This document shows positions 1-7,876 of a stretch of DNA of 18,138 bases, piece after piece. Position 1 is the first letter of the stretch. Every line of letters begins with the position of its first letter. Below the pieces are notes generated by a model. The model saw only the letters and a program-made list of their open reading frames with translations. It did not search any database and was not told where the DNA came from. Source of the DNA: CAZJOD01 sp964547525 (GTDB taxonomy: Bacteria; Bacillota; Clostridia; JAAYHZ01); the NCBI GenBank assembly GCA_964547525.1, contig CAZJOD010000070.1:1-18138 (forward strand), written 5' to 3'. Position numbers and translations under genes: made by a program.

Positions 1-185
1 TGGTCATATAATACTTCATAAGCTTCATTAATTTCTTTGATCTTAACTTCCGCATAATTTTTATCACCTTTATAAATATCGGGATGATACAATTTGGCCA
101 AGGCTCTATATGAAGCTTTAATGACTTCAGGAGTAGCCTCCCGATCAACTCCTAAAATTTTATAATAATCTTTGTCAGATGTCAT
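1..185 (-). CDS. J-domain (DnaJ-like) protein, N-terminal part, cut by window edge
   Basis: The first 61 residues form an almost complete J domain: the DYYKILGV opening (residues 6-13), helix II with ASYRALAKLYHPD, the diagnostic HPD at residues 34-36, and the EINEAYEVL helix III. J domains stimulate the ATPase of Hsp70 (DnaK) partners in the cytoplasm. The start is an ATG at 185-183 preceded by an AGAAGGGAT ribosome site. The C-terminal part lies outside the window, so it cannot be told whether this is full DnaJ (G/F region, zinc fingers), a CbpA-like protein or a short J-domain protein. The absence of dnaK/grpE to its right, and a following gene on the other strand, argue weakly against the main dnaJ locus. 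Confidence 0.9.
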   Translation of the reverse strand, partial: MTSDKDYYKILGVDREATPEVIKASYRALAKLYHPDIYKGDKNYAEVKIKEINEAYEVLYD

Positions 186-288
186 AGTTCATATCCCTTC
201 TATGGTATGCATATTCCGAATTTGAGGTCAAAAAAATCCATCTGGAAATTTAAAAGATGAAAATATTTTGCTAAATAATTATAATGAA

Positions 289-317
289 ATTATATACATT
301 TTTATGATATGTTACAA
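289..317 (-). promoter_or_regulatory. sigma-70 type promoter for the J-domain gene
   Basis: On the minus strand there is TTGTAA, a 17-base spacer and a perfect TATAAT. Transcription would start near 282, giving a leader of about 97 bases before the J-domain start codon. No CIRCE-type inverted repeat was seen in this leader. Confidence 0.6.
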
Positions 318-395
318 CCCGAAAGAATATATCAACAGGGAAATATTAATAAGGAAATAAGTTACATAACATAATAATTAAGAAAAGATTCCGGT

Positions 396-423
396 TTGAA
401 ATTATAAAATATTAAAGTATAAT
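396..423 (+). promoter_or_regulatory. sigma-70 type promoter for the transglutaminase-like gene
   Basis: TTGAAA, a 16-base spacer and a perfect TATAAT precede the gene at 466, with a predicted start near 430 and a leader of about 35 bases. It is divergent from the promoter at 289-317, leaving about 80 bases between the two -35 boxes. Confidence 0.65.
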
Positions 424-465
424 GCTTATATAGGTAGTACCAATCATTAGAAGGGGGATATAAAT

Positions 466-1359
466 ATGGATAAGGCGGTTGTACAATATTATGGAAAAAA
501 TTGTGTAAAAACATTGTCGGCGATTACACATTACAGCGAAATTAAAGGTATACAGTTACATGAAATACCTTTAATTGTAACAAACCCTTTTGTACTAGAT
601 TTTAAAGGGTTAGTGTATAGTGTGAACGAAGAAGGTTTATATCGATTTTTTGATATGGAAAATTTTCTAATGCGTCAATTTTATTATTACATAGACGATT
701 TATGGCTATTTGCAGGACATTTAAGCCGTATGCATATCCATGGTTGGCGGGGATGGGATAAGGAAAGTTTTTACGCCAAACTTGAGAAAGCAAAAACCGG
801 AAAGCTTTCTATAACTTGTGGACCGACTGCAAATTTTATACATGAAGTTTTTAGAATGTACGGAGTACAATCTAGAATAGTGCATACACTAACGCTTGAC
901 GAATGGAACGAATACGATAATGGACATACTTTGCTGGAATTATTAGATCCGAAAACAGATAAATGGACATTTTATGATAGTGACGTAGGCTGTATGATGA
1001 TCGATGCGGGTAAGCCTTTAAGTCTTGGAGAGGTTTGCGCTATGTACAGATCGGGACAAACACCGGAACCTTTCTATCCTGCAGGTCACACATTACCGGA
1101 TACACATACCGACCCCGGATCGGATAAAGCGCATATATGCTACAGCTTATGGTTAGAGCGTGTTTTTGCAGGTGATCATGAAGCTTTGCACGCTTGGAAC
1201 AAACGAATTATGCAGGTCCCGATAATAGACGGATATTTTCCGTATGACAATGAATCTGATAAAAATCGTGCTTATTCATATGCAAATGGTGCTTATGCGA
1301 AAATACCGCTTCCAAGATCGGAATGGAATAAAAAATTTTATGAAAAAGATGATCTTTAA
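466..1359 (+). CDS. transglutaminase-like superfamily protein
   Basis: This 297-residue protein has the signature of the transglutaminase/arylamine acetyltransferase-type cysteine fold in its middle: ITCGPTANF with Cys118, then an H-x3-E motif with His154 (NGHTLLELL), then Asp171 in WTFYDSD. That order (Cys, His, Asp) and spacing fit the catalytic triad of the family. Members are peptidases, peptide cyclases or amidases; the substrate here cannot be told. No signal peptide or membrane segment is visible, so it is probably cytoplasmic. Both flanks of the core (residues 1-100 and 190-297) are aromatic-rich and were not recognised. The start ATG has an AAGGGGG ribosome site 9 bases upstream. It stands alone behind its own promoter, and no terminator was found after it. 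Family call is fairly secure, function open. Confidence 0.7.
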   Translation: MDKAVVQYYGKNCVKTLSAITHYSEIKGIQLHEIPLIVTNPFVLDFKGLVYSVNEEGLYRFFDMENFLMRQFYYYIDDLWLFAGHLSRMHIHGWRGWDKESFYAKLEKAKTGKLSITCGPTANFIHEVFRMYGVQSRIVHTLTLDEWNEYDNGHTLLELLDPKTDKWTFYDSDVGCMMIDAGKPLSLGEVCAMYRSGQTPEPFYPAGHTLPDTHTDPGSDKAHICYSLWLERVFAGDHEALHAWNKRIMQVPIIDGYFPYDNESDKNRAYSYANGAYAKIPLPRSEWNKKFYEKDDL

Positions 1360-1566
1360 TACGCAATATATATAATATATATAAACCGATAAACAAAAAA
1401 ATTCTGCAATGAAGGTAAAGAAGAAGTATTCTACATTTACAACATATGAGTTGATGTGACGCTTTAAATAGGATTTGCGTACTATATCCTTTAGAAAGGC
1501 ATATTGATGTAAAAAAATTGATGATTAAAGACATTCTGCAAATATCATAGAAATAATTATATATTA

Positions 1567-1575
1567 TGATATAAT
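1567..1575 (+). promoter_or_regulatory. extended -10 promoter for the lipoprotein gene
   Basis: TGATATAAT is a perfect extended -10 element (TGN plus TATAAT), 33 bases before the start codon of the gene at 1608. No good -35 box is present, which is usual for extended -10 promoters. The rest of the 1360-1607 gap is AT-rich, with a TATATA palindrome near 1368 and no clear gene. Confidence 0.45.
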
Positions 1576-1607
1576 ATAACTAATCTTGTTATAGGAGAAA
1601 ACATATT

Positions 1608-2162
1608 ATGAAACGTGTAATAATATTTTTTTTATTGTGCTGTATGTTTACCGGAATAAGTGCATGTAGTGTGCAGGTTTTCAACGAAAAACCCAAGGGT
1701 GTCGACAGAGGAGTATATAAAGATTGTATTTCTTTATTAAATGATGTAGAAGAGGTTATATATAAAATACCCGAAGACGGAGCGGAAATTCTTTCGGACA
1801 GTTTGGATAAGTTTGTCACCAAATATATTGAGGATGATTTATACCGGTTGAGAAATAACTTTACAGAATCAGAAATACTGTTGCTTACCACTATAATCGA
1901 TTTGTGTAGGCAGACTCAAGATTATGTTTCCTATTATTATAGTAAGTATGAAAAACTACCAAAAGACAGTGATAATTTTGAAATTGTAAAAAATGACCCT
2001 TACTTTAACAAGAGCTGTAAAATACGCATCGAAAATATGGTCAATTTACTGAACTTAAATCATAATAAATACCATAAAAAATATCAATTTGAACAAAAAG
2101 ATGAAAATGATAATAACAATGAATCAGATTATAAAGACAAACCTGATAATAAAGACGATTAA
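1608..2162 (+). CDS. small lipoprotein of unknown function
   Basis: The 184-residue product starts with a lipoprotein signal peptide: MKR, a hydrophobic stretch (VIIFFLLCCMFTG) and a lipobox ISAC with the lipidated cysteine at residue 20. The mature part is predicted mostly helical and charged, and it ends in a low-complexity tail of Asp, Asn, Glu and Lys (residues about 163-184). It should be anchored on the outer face of the cytoplasmic membrane. I recognise no domain. The ATG has an AGGAGA site 9 bases upstream, and a hairpin at 2179 closes the unit, so it appears to be monocistronic. Confidence 0.7.
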   Translation: MKRVIIFFLLCCMFTGISACSVQVFNEKPKGVDRGVYKDCISLLNDVEEVIYKIPEDGAEILSDSLDKFVTKYIEDDLYRLRNNFTESEILLLTTIIDLCRQTQDYVSYYYSKYEKLPKDSDNFEIVKNDPYFNKSCKIRIENMVNLLNLNHNKYHKKYQFEQKDENDNNNESDYKDKPDNKDD

Positions 2163-2178
2163 ATAGTTTAAGCTGTAT

Positions 2179-2205
2179 GGAAGTGGATAACCCACTTCCG
2201 TTTGT
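2179..2205 (+). terminator. hairpin terminator after the lipoprotein gene
   Basis: GGAAGTGG and CCACTTCC form an 8-bp stem with a 5-base loop, followed by GTTTGTC. It lies 17 bases after the stop codon. The T tract is short, so termination may be partial. Confidence 0.6.
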
Positions 2206-2312
2206 CAATGTACATAGATAGTAAAATAACTTGCAAATATGAATATTTATAGTAAAACTTATTTTAATATTCGAATGCTAAAAATAGGGAGTATTTGTTT
2301 TAATTTTTTATG

Positions 2313-2333
2313 CAAAAAGGTCCTCGAACAGGA
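2313..2333 (-). terminator. weak terminator candidate after the GlsB-like gene
   Basis: Read on the minus strand, TCCT and AGGA form a 4-bp stem around GTTCG, followed by CCTTTTT. It sits about 20 bases beyond the stop codon of the minus-strand gene ending at 2354. The stem is very short. Confidence 0.25.
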
Positions 2334-2353
2334 TTCTTGTGCAATAAGCAAAA

Positions 2354-2602
2354 TTATTTTTTTGTTTTTCCAATTATGAATAGCAAAATAAATGCACCGA
2401 AGGTAGCTACTAATATGCTCCATATATTAAATCCGGTTATTCCGTTAATACCGAATAGTCTCATAATAAAACCCCCGATGAAAGCACCGACTATACCGGT
2501 TACTATGTTTGCCCCTATCCCCATTCTTGAATTTTTACCGGCTAGAATGCTTGCCAGCCAACCGGCCAAAGCTCCAACAATAAGCCATGAAATTATACCC
2601 AT
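2354..2602 (-). CDS. GlsB/YeaQ/YmgE family small membrane protein
   Basis: This is an 82-residue, glycine-rich protein with three predicted membrane segments. It has the family hallmarks: an opening ISWLIVGALAGWLA, the central GIGANIVTGIVGAFIGG, and a third hydrophobic segment ending in a Lys-rich tail. The family (Pfam 'transglycosylase-associated protein') is tied to general and envelope stress in several bacteria, but its molecular role is not settled. The length is typical. The ATG has a strong AAAGGAG site. It lies 166 bases downstream of the DUF89 gene on the same strand, but no terminator was found between them, so read-through is possible. Confidence 0.9.
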   Translation of the reverse strand: MGIISWLIVGALAGWLASILAGKNSRMGIGANIVTGIVGAFIGGFIMRLFGINGITGFNIWSILVATFGAFILLFIIGKTKK

Positions 2603-2644
2603 AATTATATCTCCTTTGAAGTTTTTACAAACTTATTTTACCCG

Positions 2645-2662
2645 TTATTATTATTATTATTA
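2645..2662. repeat. (TTA)6 trinucleotide microsatellite
   Basis: Six perfect TTA units (TAA on the minus strand) lie 43-60 bases upstream of the GlsB-like start codon, in the region where its promoter must lie. On the minus strand a TTGTTG about 17 bases before the tract could act as a -35 box with the repeat supplying the -10, but this is a weak match. Confidence 0.8.
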
Positions 2663-2768
2663 TGGTATACTCAACAATTATATTTAATGTTATAAATAAA
2701 TTGTCTAAAAGGCTTACAATGATATCAGAGAATTATTCGGTATAAAGTTTAGCACAACAATTAAGGAA

Positions 2769-3626
2769 TTATACATTGAAAAAAACTACATCTCCGAATT
2801 TTGCATTGGCAATCTTTCCCACACCTTCACATTTAATTTTTAATAGAAAGAATATCTTTCCTTTGACTAAATCCGAATGTTCAAGCGATTCAAAGTTAGC
2901 CTGGCCTTTTGAAATAATCAATTCCGATTCAGTTAATAAAGAAAGAAATGAGGGTGACACATTCTTTATTGAAGAACCAAGATAGCGAGATCCATTAGTA
3001 ATAACTTTTGCCAATTTATCCATACCTGTGTAAACCGCATCCTCCATTGTGGCGTCATTTAGAACAGGACCTTCTTTCACTACATAGGTCACCTTTTTCC
3101 CCAGTCCGTTTAATTCCGTAACAAGTATTTTGTCGAATACTATCTCTCCGGAATTATCACCTAGAAGAAGTATTTTATCAACCTTATCAAGTTTTTCTGA
3201 AAATAAATCATAGTTATCCCGAGTAAAACCGGTCTTTAGTGCGTGTTCTAAACTCATATCGATATCAAAATATCTGCTGACACCAAGATCGATAATATTT
3301 CCTGCGGCAGCAATTTTTAATGCTTCATAAAGTCGATCATCAGATTCATCCACAATGCTTTGAAGCTTTGGATACAGTTTAAGTGCCATATCATTTGACT
3401 CTTTCTTAGCTTTTGAATATGGATCGACACTACCTGTCAGCTCATAAGTTTTTAATATTATTTCGGTGGAATTATCCGAAGGTGTATTGCTCTTATCAAG
3501 CAATTTTATATAATCCATTAATTTAAAGAGAATTTCATATTGACGATCTTCATTGACACCTACCATTTCCATACATGTAACAGCTTGTTTTAAGTAGCAA
3601 TGTGTGCAGTCTATATATGCTTTCAT
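2769..3626 (-). CDS. DUF89/ARMT1-like damage-control phosphatase family protein
   Basis: The 285-residue product matches the compact prokaryotic DUF89 group. It has an N-terminal C-x2-C pair (Cys7, Cys10), AAAGNIIDLG (residues 106-115), the metal-site motif GDNSGE (156-161), the ND pair at 190-191 within GPVLNDAT, and SKGQANFESL (239-248). Family members are metal-dependent phosphatases that remove damaged or side-product phospho-metabolites such as sugar phosphates; the exact substrate is not readable here. No signal peptide is present, so it is cytoplasmic. The ATG has an AAGGAAA ribosome site directly after a 13-base A run. The full motif set is intact and the length is normal for the group. 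Confidence 0.85.
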   Translation of the reverse strand: MKAYIDCTHCYLKQAVTCMEMVGVNEDRQYEILFKLMDYIKLLDKSNTPSDNSTEIILKTYELTGSVDPYSKAKKESNDMALKLYPKLQSIVDESDDRLYEALKIAAAGNIIDLGVSRYFDIDMSLEHALKTGFTRDNYDLFSEKLDKVDKILLLGDNSGEIVFDKILVTELNGLGKKVTYVVKEGPVLNDATMEDAVYTGMDKLAKVITNGSRYLGSSIKNVSPSFLSLLTESELIISKGQANFESLEHSDLVKGKIFFLLKIKCEGVGKIANAKFGDVVFFNV

Positions 3627-3654
3627 TGTATTATTTCCTTTTTTTTTTTTTAAT

Positions 3655-3683
3655 ATAGTATCATTTTGTTATTGTGTATGCAA
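3655..3683 (-). promoter_or_regulatory. promoter for the DUF89 gene, starting inside an A13 run
   Basis: On the minus strand there is TTGCAT, a 17-base spacer and TACTAT, with TGA just before it (extended -10). The expected start, 7 bases after the -10, is near 3648, inside the run of 13 A residues (T on the plus strand, 3639-3651). The leader would be only about 22 bases. Confidence 0.55.
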
Positions 3684-3955
3684 CAATTATAAAAAAGTGT
3701 CCGGGAGATCTATTTTAACTATTTCAACTAAACGAACTAAGATCAGGTACACATTTCAATTACAGTTCAATTTATGAGTTTTTGCAGCTAAATCATATGA
3801 TTAAAAACAATCAATAAGTATAAAAAACCGCTCTATGATTTATAAATATATAATAATAACTCACTTACTGTGAACCGGCATGTACCGATACCGTTTGTCA
3901 TTAAAAATACCTTTACTTATAAATAAAGTTTTTTAAAGTAGCATCATATAATCAA
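3684..3955. other. gene-free intergenic stretch
   Basis: No convincing reading frame or RNA gene was found between the divergent DUF89 and heparinase-like genes outside their promoters. A short AT-only hairpin followed by six T residues (about 3910-3936) resembles a weak terminator, but it would not end any visible transcript. Confidence 0.4.
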
Positions 3956-3984
3956 TTGTTTTCATTCGCTTGATTGTATATAAT
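3956..3984 (+). promoter_or_regulatory. strong sigma-70 type promoter for the carbohydrate locus
   Basis: TTGTTT, a 17-base spacer and a perfect TATAAT, with a predicted start near 3991. This leaves a leader of about 130 bases before the TTG start at 4122. Confidence 0.65.
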
Positions 3985-4063
3985 TTGCTTAAAATAATAT
4001 TATGATTTTTACTGCCAAAAAGTTATGAAAGTAGATTCATAATGTTAGATGCAATGATTTGAA

Positions 4064-4085
4064 AAGCTTCATTTTAATGAAGTTA
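4064..4085 (+). promoter_or_regulatory. leader palindrome upstream of the heparinase-like gene
   Basis: CTTCATT (4067-4073) and AATGAAG (4076-4082) form a perfect inverted repeat that a G-T and an A-T pair can extend outward. It ends about 21 bases before the ribosome site. It could be an operator half-site pair for a sugar-responsive repressor or a leader hairpin. It has no T tract, so it is not an intrinsic terminator. Confidence 0.4.
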
Positions 4086-4121
4086 TGAATATAGGACACT
4101 TTGAAAGGGGGATTTAATAAA

Positions 4122-7100
4122 TTGAAAAACTTATATCCTATTTATTCGGTTTATGAATATGAAGAGGACAAGGATGTTGCATATGATTCAAATTTTACAT
4201 CAGGCAACACTTTAGAACACGCCGGCACCAAAATGGCTTTTGCCGCATATACCATAAGGGATCGGATACACATGATCTTAAAGTCATATAATATAAACCC
4301 CAATGGTAATGATGAAATAACTTATTTAATCGATCCTGCTCATAGCGGACGCAAGCCACACAATATGAAGAGGTTGGTTTGCATGATAAATAATACCATC
4401 GATTATTATGAGTTCCATTATGAGTTTGAAAAATTACAGTTACCCGAAGATATTACATACAAAATTGAATATTTTGAAGACCATGTATCTTTTCAACTAA
4501 CCGTACCTATTGAGTTTATAGGACTTAGTGAAAACAACCGTGTTATCGGCTTAAATATTTTTTGTAGTGACCATAATCGACAGCAAAGGTATAAATGGTC
4601 CGGGTTACCCGGTGATGTAGCAGACAACGGACAGGGTATGGGAGACCTTGTATTCACACGTGGACTTTCACAAGAACAAATAGACGACCTTATAAAAAAT
4701 ACAGGCTTGGAAAGCAATAATTATTTTACAAAATGGAAAAAAGCTAAGGTGCCTCAAGAGCTTATTCAATATGTAACCAACAAGAAAAAGGGACATACCG
4801 TTAGATTGAGTAAGCAGGATTGTGAAATAGCTTGTGATAGAGGTCAAAATACCGAATGGGGTAGGGATATGAAAAAAAAGATCCTTGAAGTTGCAGACTA
4901 TTGGGCCCAAAAAAGTGACCGTGAACTGTTTTATACAGTACCGTTTGGAAATCCCCGTGCAGTTACTCCGGGACAATACTTCGGACATCCGTTATACGGA
5001 GGAAACAGATCTGCATTTTTGATGTGTTTGGAACGACCTTATCAATATTATCATGCCGATACCAAAACGTGGCTGTATGAAGGAGTTGAACTAAAAAATC
5101 CCACGACAGGCGAGTCGGTGGTATTAAAAGATGACGGCTCAGGTTTTATAGCACCGGAAGGATTCCCTAATCCGGGTGTACGGTATATGTTTACCGCAGC
5201 TTACCGGTTGTTTTTATTAAGCATGTTAATGGCAAAACCTTATTGTCCTGTATTAGAGGATAAAACCGTAGAACCTGAAACTTCCGGTTTGCAATATGCC
5301 GGTGCAATTTCCAATCTGGCGTATGCATATATTTTGACAAACAATACCCGGTATGCATATAAAGCTGCCATACTGATCGGACGTATAGCAGAACTTTTTC
5401 CCTATATGAACGGGAATTACGGTGACGGATCATTTTCTGACACTGTTCATATATCCGAACCTTCTACAACCGAATCACATTGGCTTTGTAACATGTTCGA
5501 AGCAATGGACATAATTTATGACGCTATTGATTCGTTTGAACCGAAATTACAGAAGTTTTTTGCCACAACACCGGATGCTACTGGACAGCCAAGAGAAACC
5601 GATTTCTGTATCAAAGATGCTGTAACCGAAACCATTCCATATTTAATTTACAGCTGTGAGTTGGAAAAACCGCGAGTTTCCGATTGGTCTATGCGATATA
5701 TGTATCTTGAATTGGTGCTCGCAAGTTATATGCAAAGCGGTAAGCTGATGTATAAAACCCTTTTCGAGGGTAAATACAGTCTGCAATCAAAACTTCGTAA
5801 CTGCTACTTTAGAGACGGGAGATATGCATATGATTCTATCGGTTACATCGAACATATCTGCACAGGTATGATGTTATTACCTAACACAAATTTCGGATTC
5901 ACCGATCCTGAATATTTCCCTGAACCTATTAATATGTTTGAAGAAAAAAGTTACGGCTTATATGAATCGATTTTGTTATATTTTCAATTAAAATCAGGTG
6001 ACCTGATAGCTATGTTCGGTGATACTCATGCCGACAATTTCGAACCGATTTCAAATTTAAGAAAACGTGGTATCATTCCGTATCAACCGGCTATGGAGAT
6101 TATTTATAATAGAATGCCTTCGGCAGCCGGGATCGTAGGACCGGTATTGGCACAATTTTCAGAACAAGAGTTACATGATTTTCGCATGGATTGTGTTAAA
6201 AATACATATTTGAATCATTCATTATTATTAATGGCCAACGCATCATCGTCCGCCGAATATAAAGCACATTCGAATAATTCGGTACAACCTTCTTTTCTTT
6301 CAGAAGATTCTGAAATCAGTGTTTTACGGAGCGGAACCGATCCTCATAATACAAAGCATGTTATTTTATACGGACAGCCGTCGGCACCACATGTGCATGG
6401 CGATAAATTAGGTTTATGGATAGGTGCTTACGGATATCATTTATTAGCTGCGGCAGGCGGTTATCCGTTTACATGGATCAGTCCCAAAATTAATGCATGG
6501 GAATTGCATTCTGCAGCCTGCATAGTAGTGGTTATAGATGGTAAAAATCAAAATCATTCCTACTCTAAGCAATTATGGCATTACAAAGGCTCGTTTATTC
6601 AAACGGCAGCTATGCAAAACCATGCGGCTTATCCCGGTTCACATATGGAAAGACGTTGTATGTTGATTACCGCACCTGATGAAATTAATGCATTTGTGTT
6701 GGATATATTTGCTTGTTCCAATGGTAACACTTTCGATTATACTACGGCGGGATTGGATCTAAAACTTGATGATATTAAATTTGAAGGTTTACAACCGAAT
6801 GAATGGATACCTATGAAAGGTACGGTAGCAGGTGAAGATGTCGAATTATACAGTAGGCCGGGACAAGGATGGATGAAGGCAGTAAAGAAGATAAAAACCA
6901 ACGGTCCTTTTACCTTTGGATATCAATATAGAAACGCCGGTTTGCGTATACATGCCATCTCGGCAGGTGTGGAAAGAGAATTAATTGTAGCGGAAGGCGA
7001 GCGTGGCGGCGAAGAAATGAGAAAGTCAAAATGGGTACCCTATGTCCTATGGCGTGACTTTTCACAAAATGCCGATAATCATTACGCATCATTTATAACT

Positions 7101-7793
7101 GTCATGGAACCTTATGAAGATTCTCCATATCTACAATCTGTATCCAAATTGCGTATTTTAAGTATGGGAGATCAAACGTCATATCAACCTGCTGCTGTTA
7201 ATATTAAATATTATGACGGTCATCGTGACATCATAATCGCAACAAATGATAACGGTATTATTCATGTACAAGATGAAAACGGTCAAGATTTTATAACCGA
7301 TGCCAAAGCATTAATGTTACGGTACTTTGGTGATAAACTAATTAAAGTTGAGGCTTTCGGTTATACATGTATACAGGCAGGCACATATCAAAGAAAAGTA
7401 CAAACAGAAGCTTACACCGGAAAAATTGTATCCTTGGATTTAGATCGAAGAATTATTAGTATAAAACTTGACGAATCATGGGATATTCCAACAGATGAAT
7501 TGGTAGGGCATACAGCTGTTTTCAATTCACCGGACTATGAAAAACCGGCTGTGTATACCATTCATCAACCTAGAATAGAAGGTAACATACTAAGTTTTAC
7601 ATCCGCAATGTCATTGATCAAAATAGATGCCGATTGGAAGAGTCGTGAAAAAAGGCTGGGATTAGGTAAAAAACAAATTCAAACGGTTGAAGGCCGCCAA
7701 GTTTATATTGATCTGAAACCTGGTGATTCGTTTAGATTATATCGTCACTTTGTAGAAGTATTTGATGTGGATGACCAAATAATGAATGAGTAA
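4122..7793 (+). CDS. heparinase II/III-like polysaccharide lyase family protein with N-terminal CBM9-like domain
   Basis: This is a very large protein (1223 residues from the TTG at 4122). Numbered from the longer in-frame TTG at 4101, residues about 14-190 look like a CBM9-type carbohydrate-binding fold ending in a W-x-G...GDLVF pattern. Residues about 255-700 are the helical toroid (ISNLAYAYILT, HWLCNMFEAMDIIYDA). Residues about 735-1090 are the heparinase II/III beta-sheet domain, with H-x-H-x-DKL (His764, His766, Asp768), GAYGYHLLAAAGGYP and HSAACIVVVIDGKNQ, which matches the usual HNTVVVDG-type segment. A C-terminal beta-rich domain of unknown kind follows. The family cleaves acidic polysaccharides by elimination; the substrate is unknown here. 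There is no signal peptide, so it is likely cytoplasmic. I prefer 4122 because the AAAGGGGG ribosome site at 4104-4111 precedes it. An 83-base gap links it to the glycosidase-like gene. Confidence 0.8.
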   Translation: MKNLYPIYSVYEYEEDKDVAYDSNFTSGNTLEHAGTKMAFAAYTIRDRIHMILKSYNINPNGNDEITYLIDPAHSGRKPHNMKRLVCMINNTIDYYEFHYEFEKLQLPEDITYKIEYFEDHVSFQLTVPIEFIGLSENNRVIGLNIFCSDHNRQQRYKWSGLPGDVADNGQGMGDLVFTRGLSQEQIDDLIKNTGLESNNYFTKWKKAKVPQELIQYVTNKKKGHTVRLSKQDCEIACDRGQNTEWGRDMKKKILEVADYWAQKSDRELFYTVPFGNPRAVTPGQYFGHPLYGGNRSAFLMCLERPYQYYHADTKTWLYEGVELKNPTTGESVVLKDDGSGFIAPEGFPNPGVRYMFTAAYRLFLLSMLMAKPYCPVLEDKTVEPETSGLQYAGAISNLAYAYILTNNTRYAYKAAILIGRIAELFPYMNGNYGDGSFSDTVHISEPSTTESHWLCNMFEAMDIIYDAIDSFEPKLQKFFATTPDATGQPRETDFCIKDAVTETIPYLIYSCELEKPRVSDWSMRYMYLELVLASYMQSGKLMYKTLFEGKYSLQSKLRNCYFRDGRYAYDSIGYIEHICTGMMLLPNTNFGFTDPEYFPEPINMFEEKSYGLYESILLYFQLKSGDLIAMFGDTHADNFEPISNLRKRGIIPYQPAMEIIYNRMPSAAGIVGPVLAQFSEQELHDFRMDCVKNTYLNHSLLLMANASSSAEYKAHSNNSVQPSFLSEDSEISVLRSGTDPHNTKHVILYGQPSAPHVHGDKLGLWIGAYGYHLLAAAGGYPFTWISPKINAWELHSAACIVVVIDGKNQNHSYSKQLWHYKGSFIQTAAMQNHAAYPGSHMERRCMLITAPDEINAFVLDIFACSNGNTFDYTTAGLDLKLDDIKFEGLQPNEWIPMKGTVAGEDVELYSRPGQGWMKAVKKIKTNGPFTFGYQYRNAGLRIHAISAGVERELIVAEGERGGEEMRKSKWVPYVLWRDFSQNADNHYASFITVMEPYEDSPYLQSVSKLRILSMGDQTSYQPAAVNIKYYDGHRDIIIATNDNGIIHVQDENGQDFITDAKALMLRYFGDKLIKVEAFGYTCIQAGTYQRKVQTEAYTGKIVSLDLDRRIISIKLDESWDIPTDELVGHTAVFNSPDYEKPAVYTIHQPRIEGNILSFTSAMSLIKIDADWKSREKRLGLGKKQIQTVEGRQVYIDLKPGDSFRLYRHFVEVFDVDDQIMNE

Positions 7794-7876
7794 AATGCAT
7801 GAAAAACAAAACCTATGAAAAATAAAAATGGTATATAATACAATAAAAGAATACATTAATTAAGGAGGAGAATGAG

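Noticed and set aside
202..231. TTGACC-18-TACCAT promoter on the minus strand for the J-domain gene
   Set aside because: Its start would fall inside the ribosome site; the TTGTAA-17-TATAAT at 289-317 is better placed.
1208..1534. A 108-codon minus-strand frame overlapping the end of the transglutaminase-like gene
   Set aside because: Much of it is antisense to a supported gene, it lacks a ribosome site and matches no family.
2310..2687. A 125-codon open frame on the plus strand opposite the GlsB-like gene
   Set aside because: It is antisense to a clear family member with a good ribosome site, and its C terminus comes from the (TTA)6 repeat (poly-Tyr).
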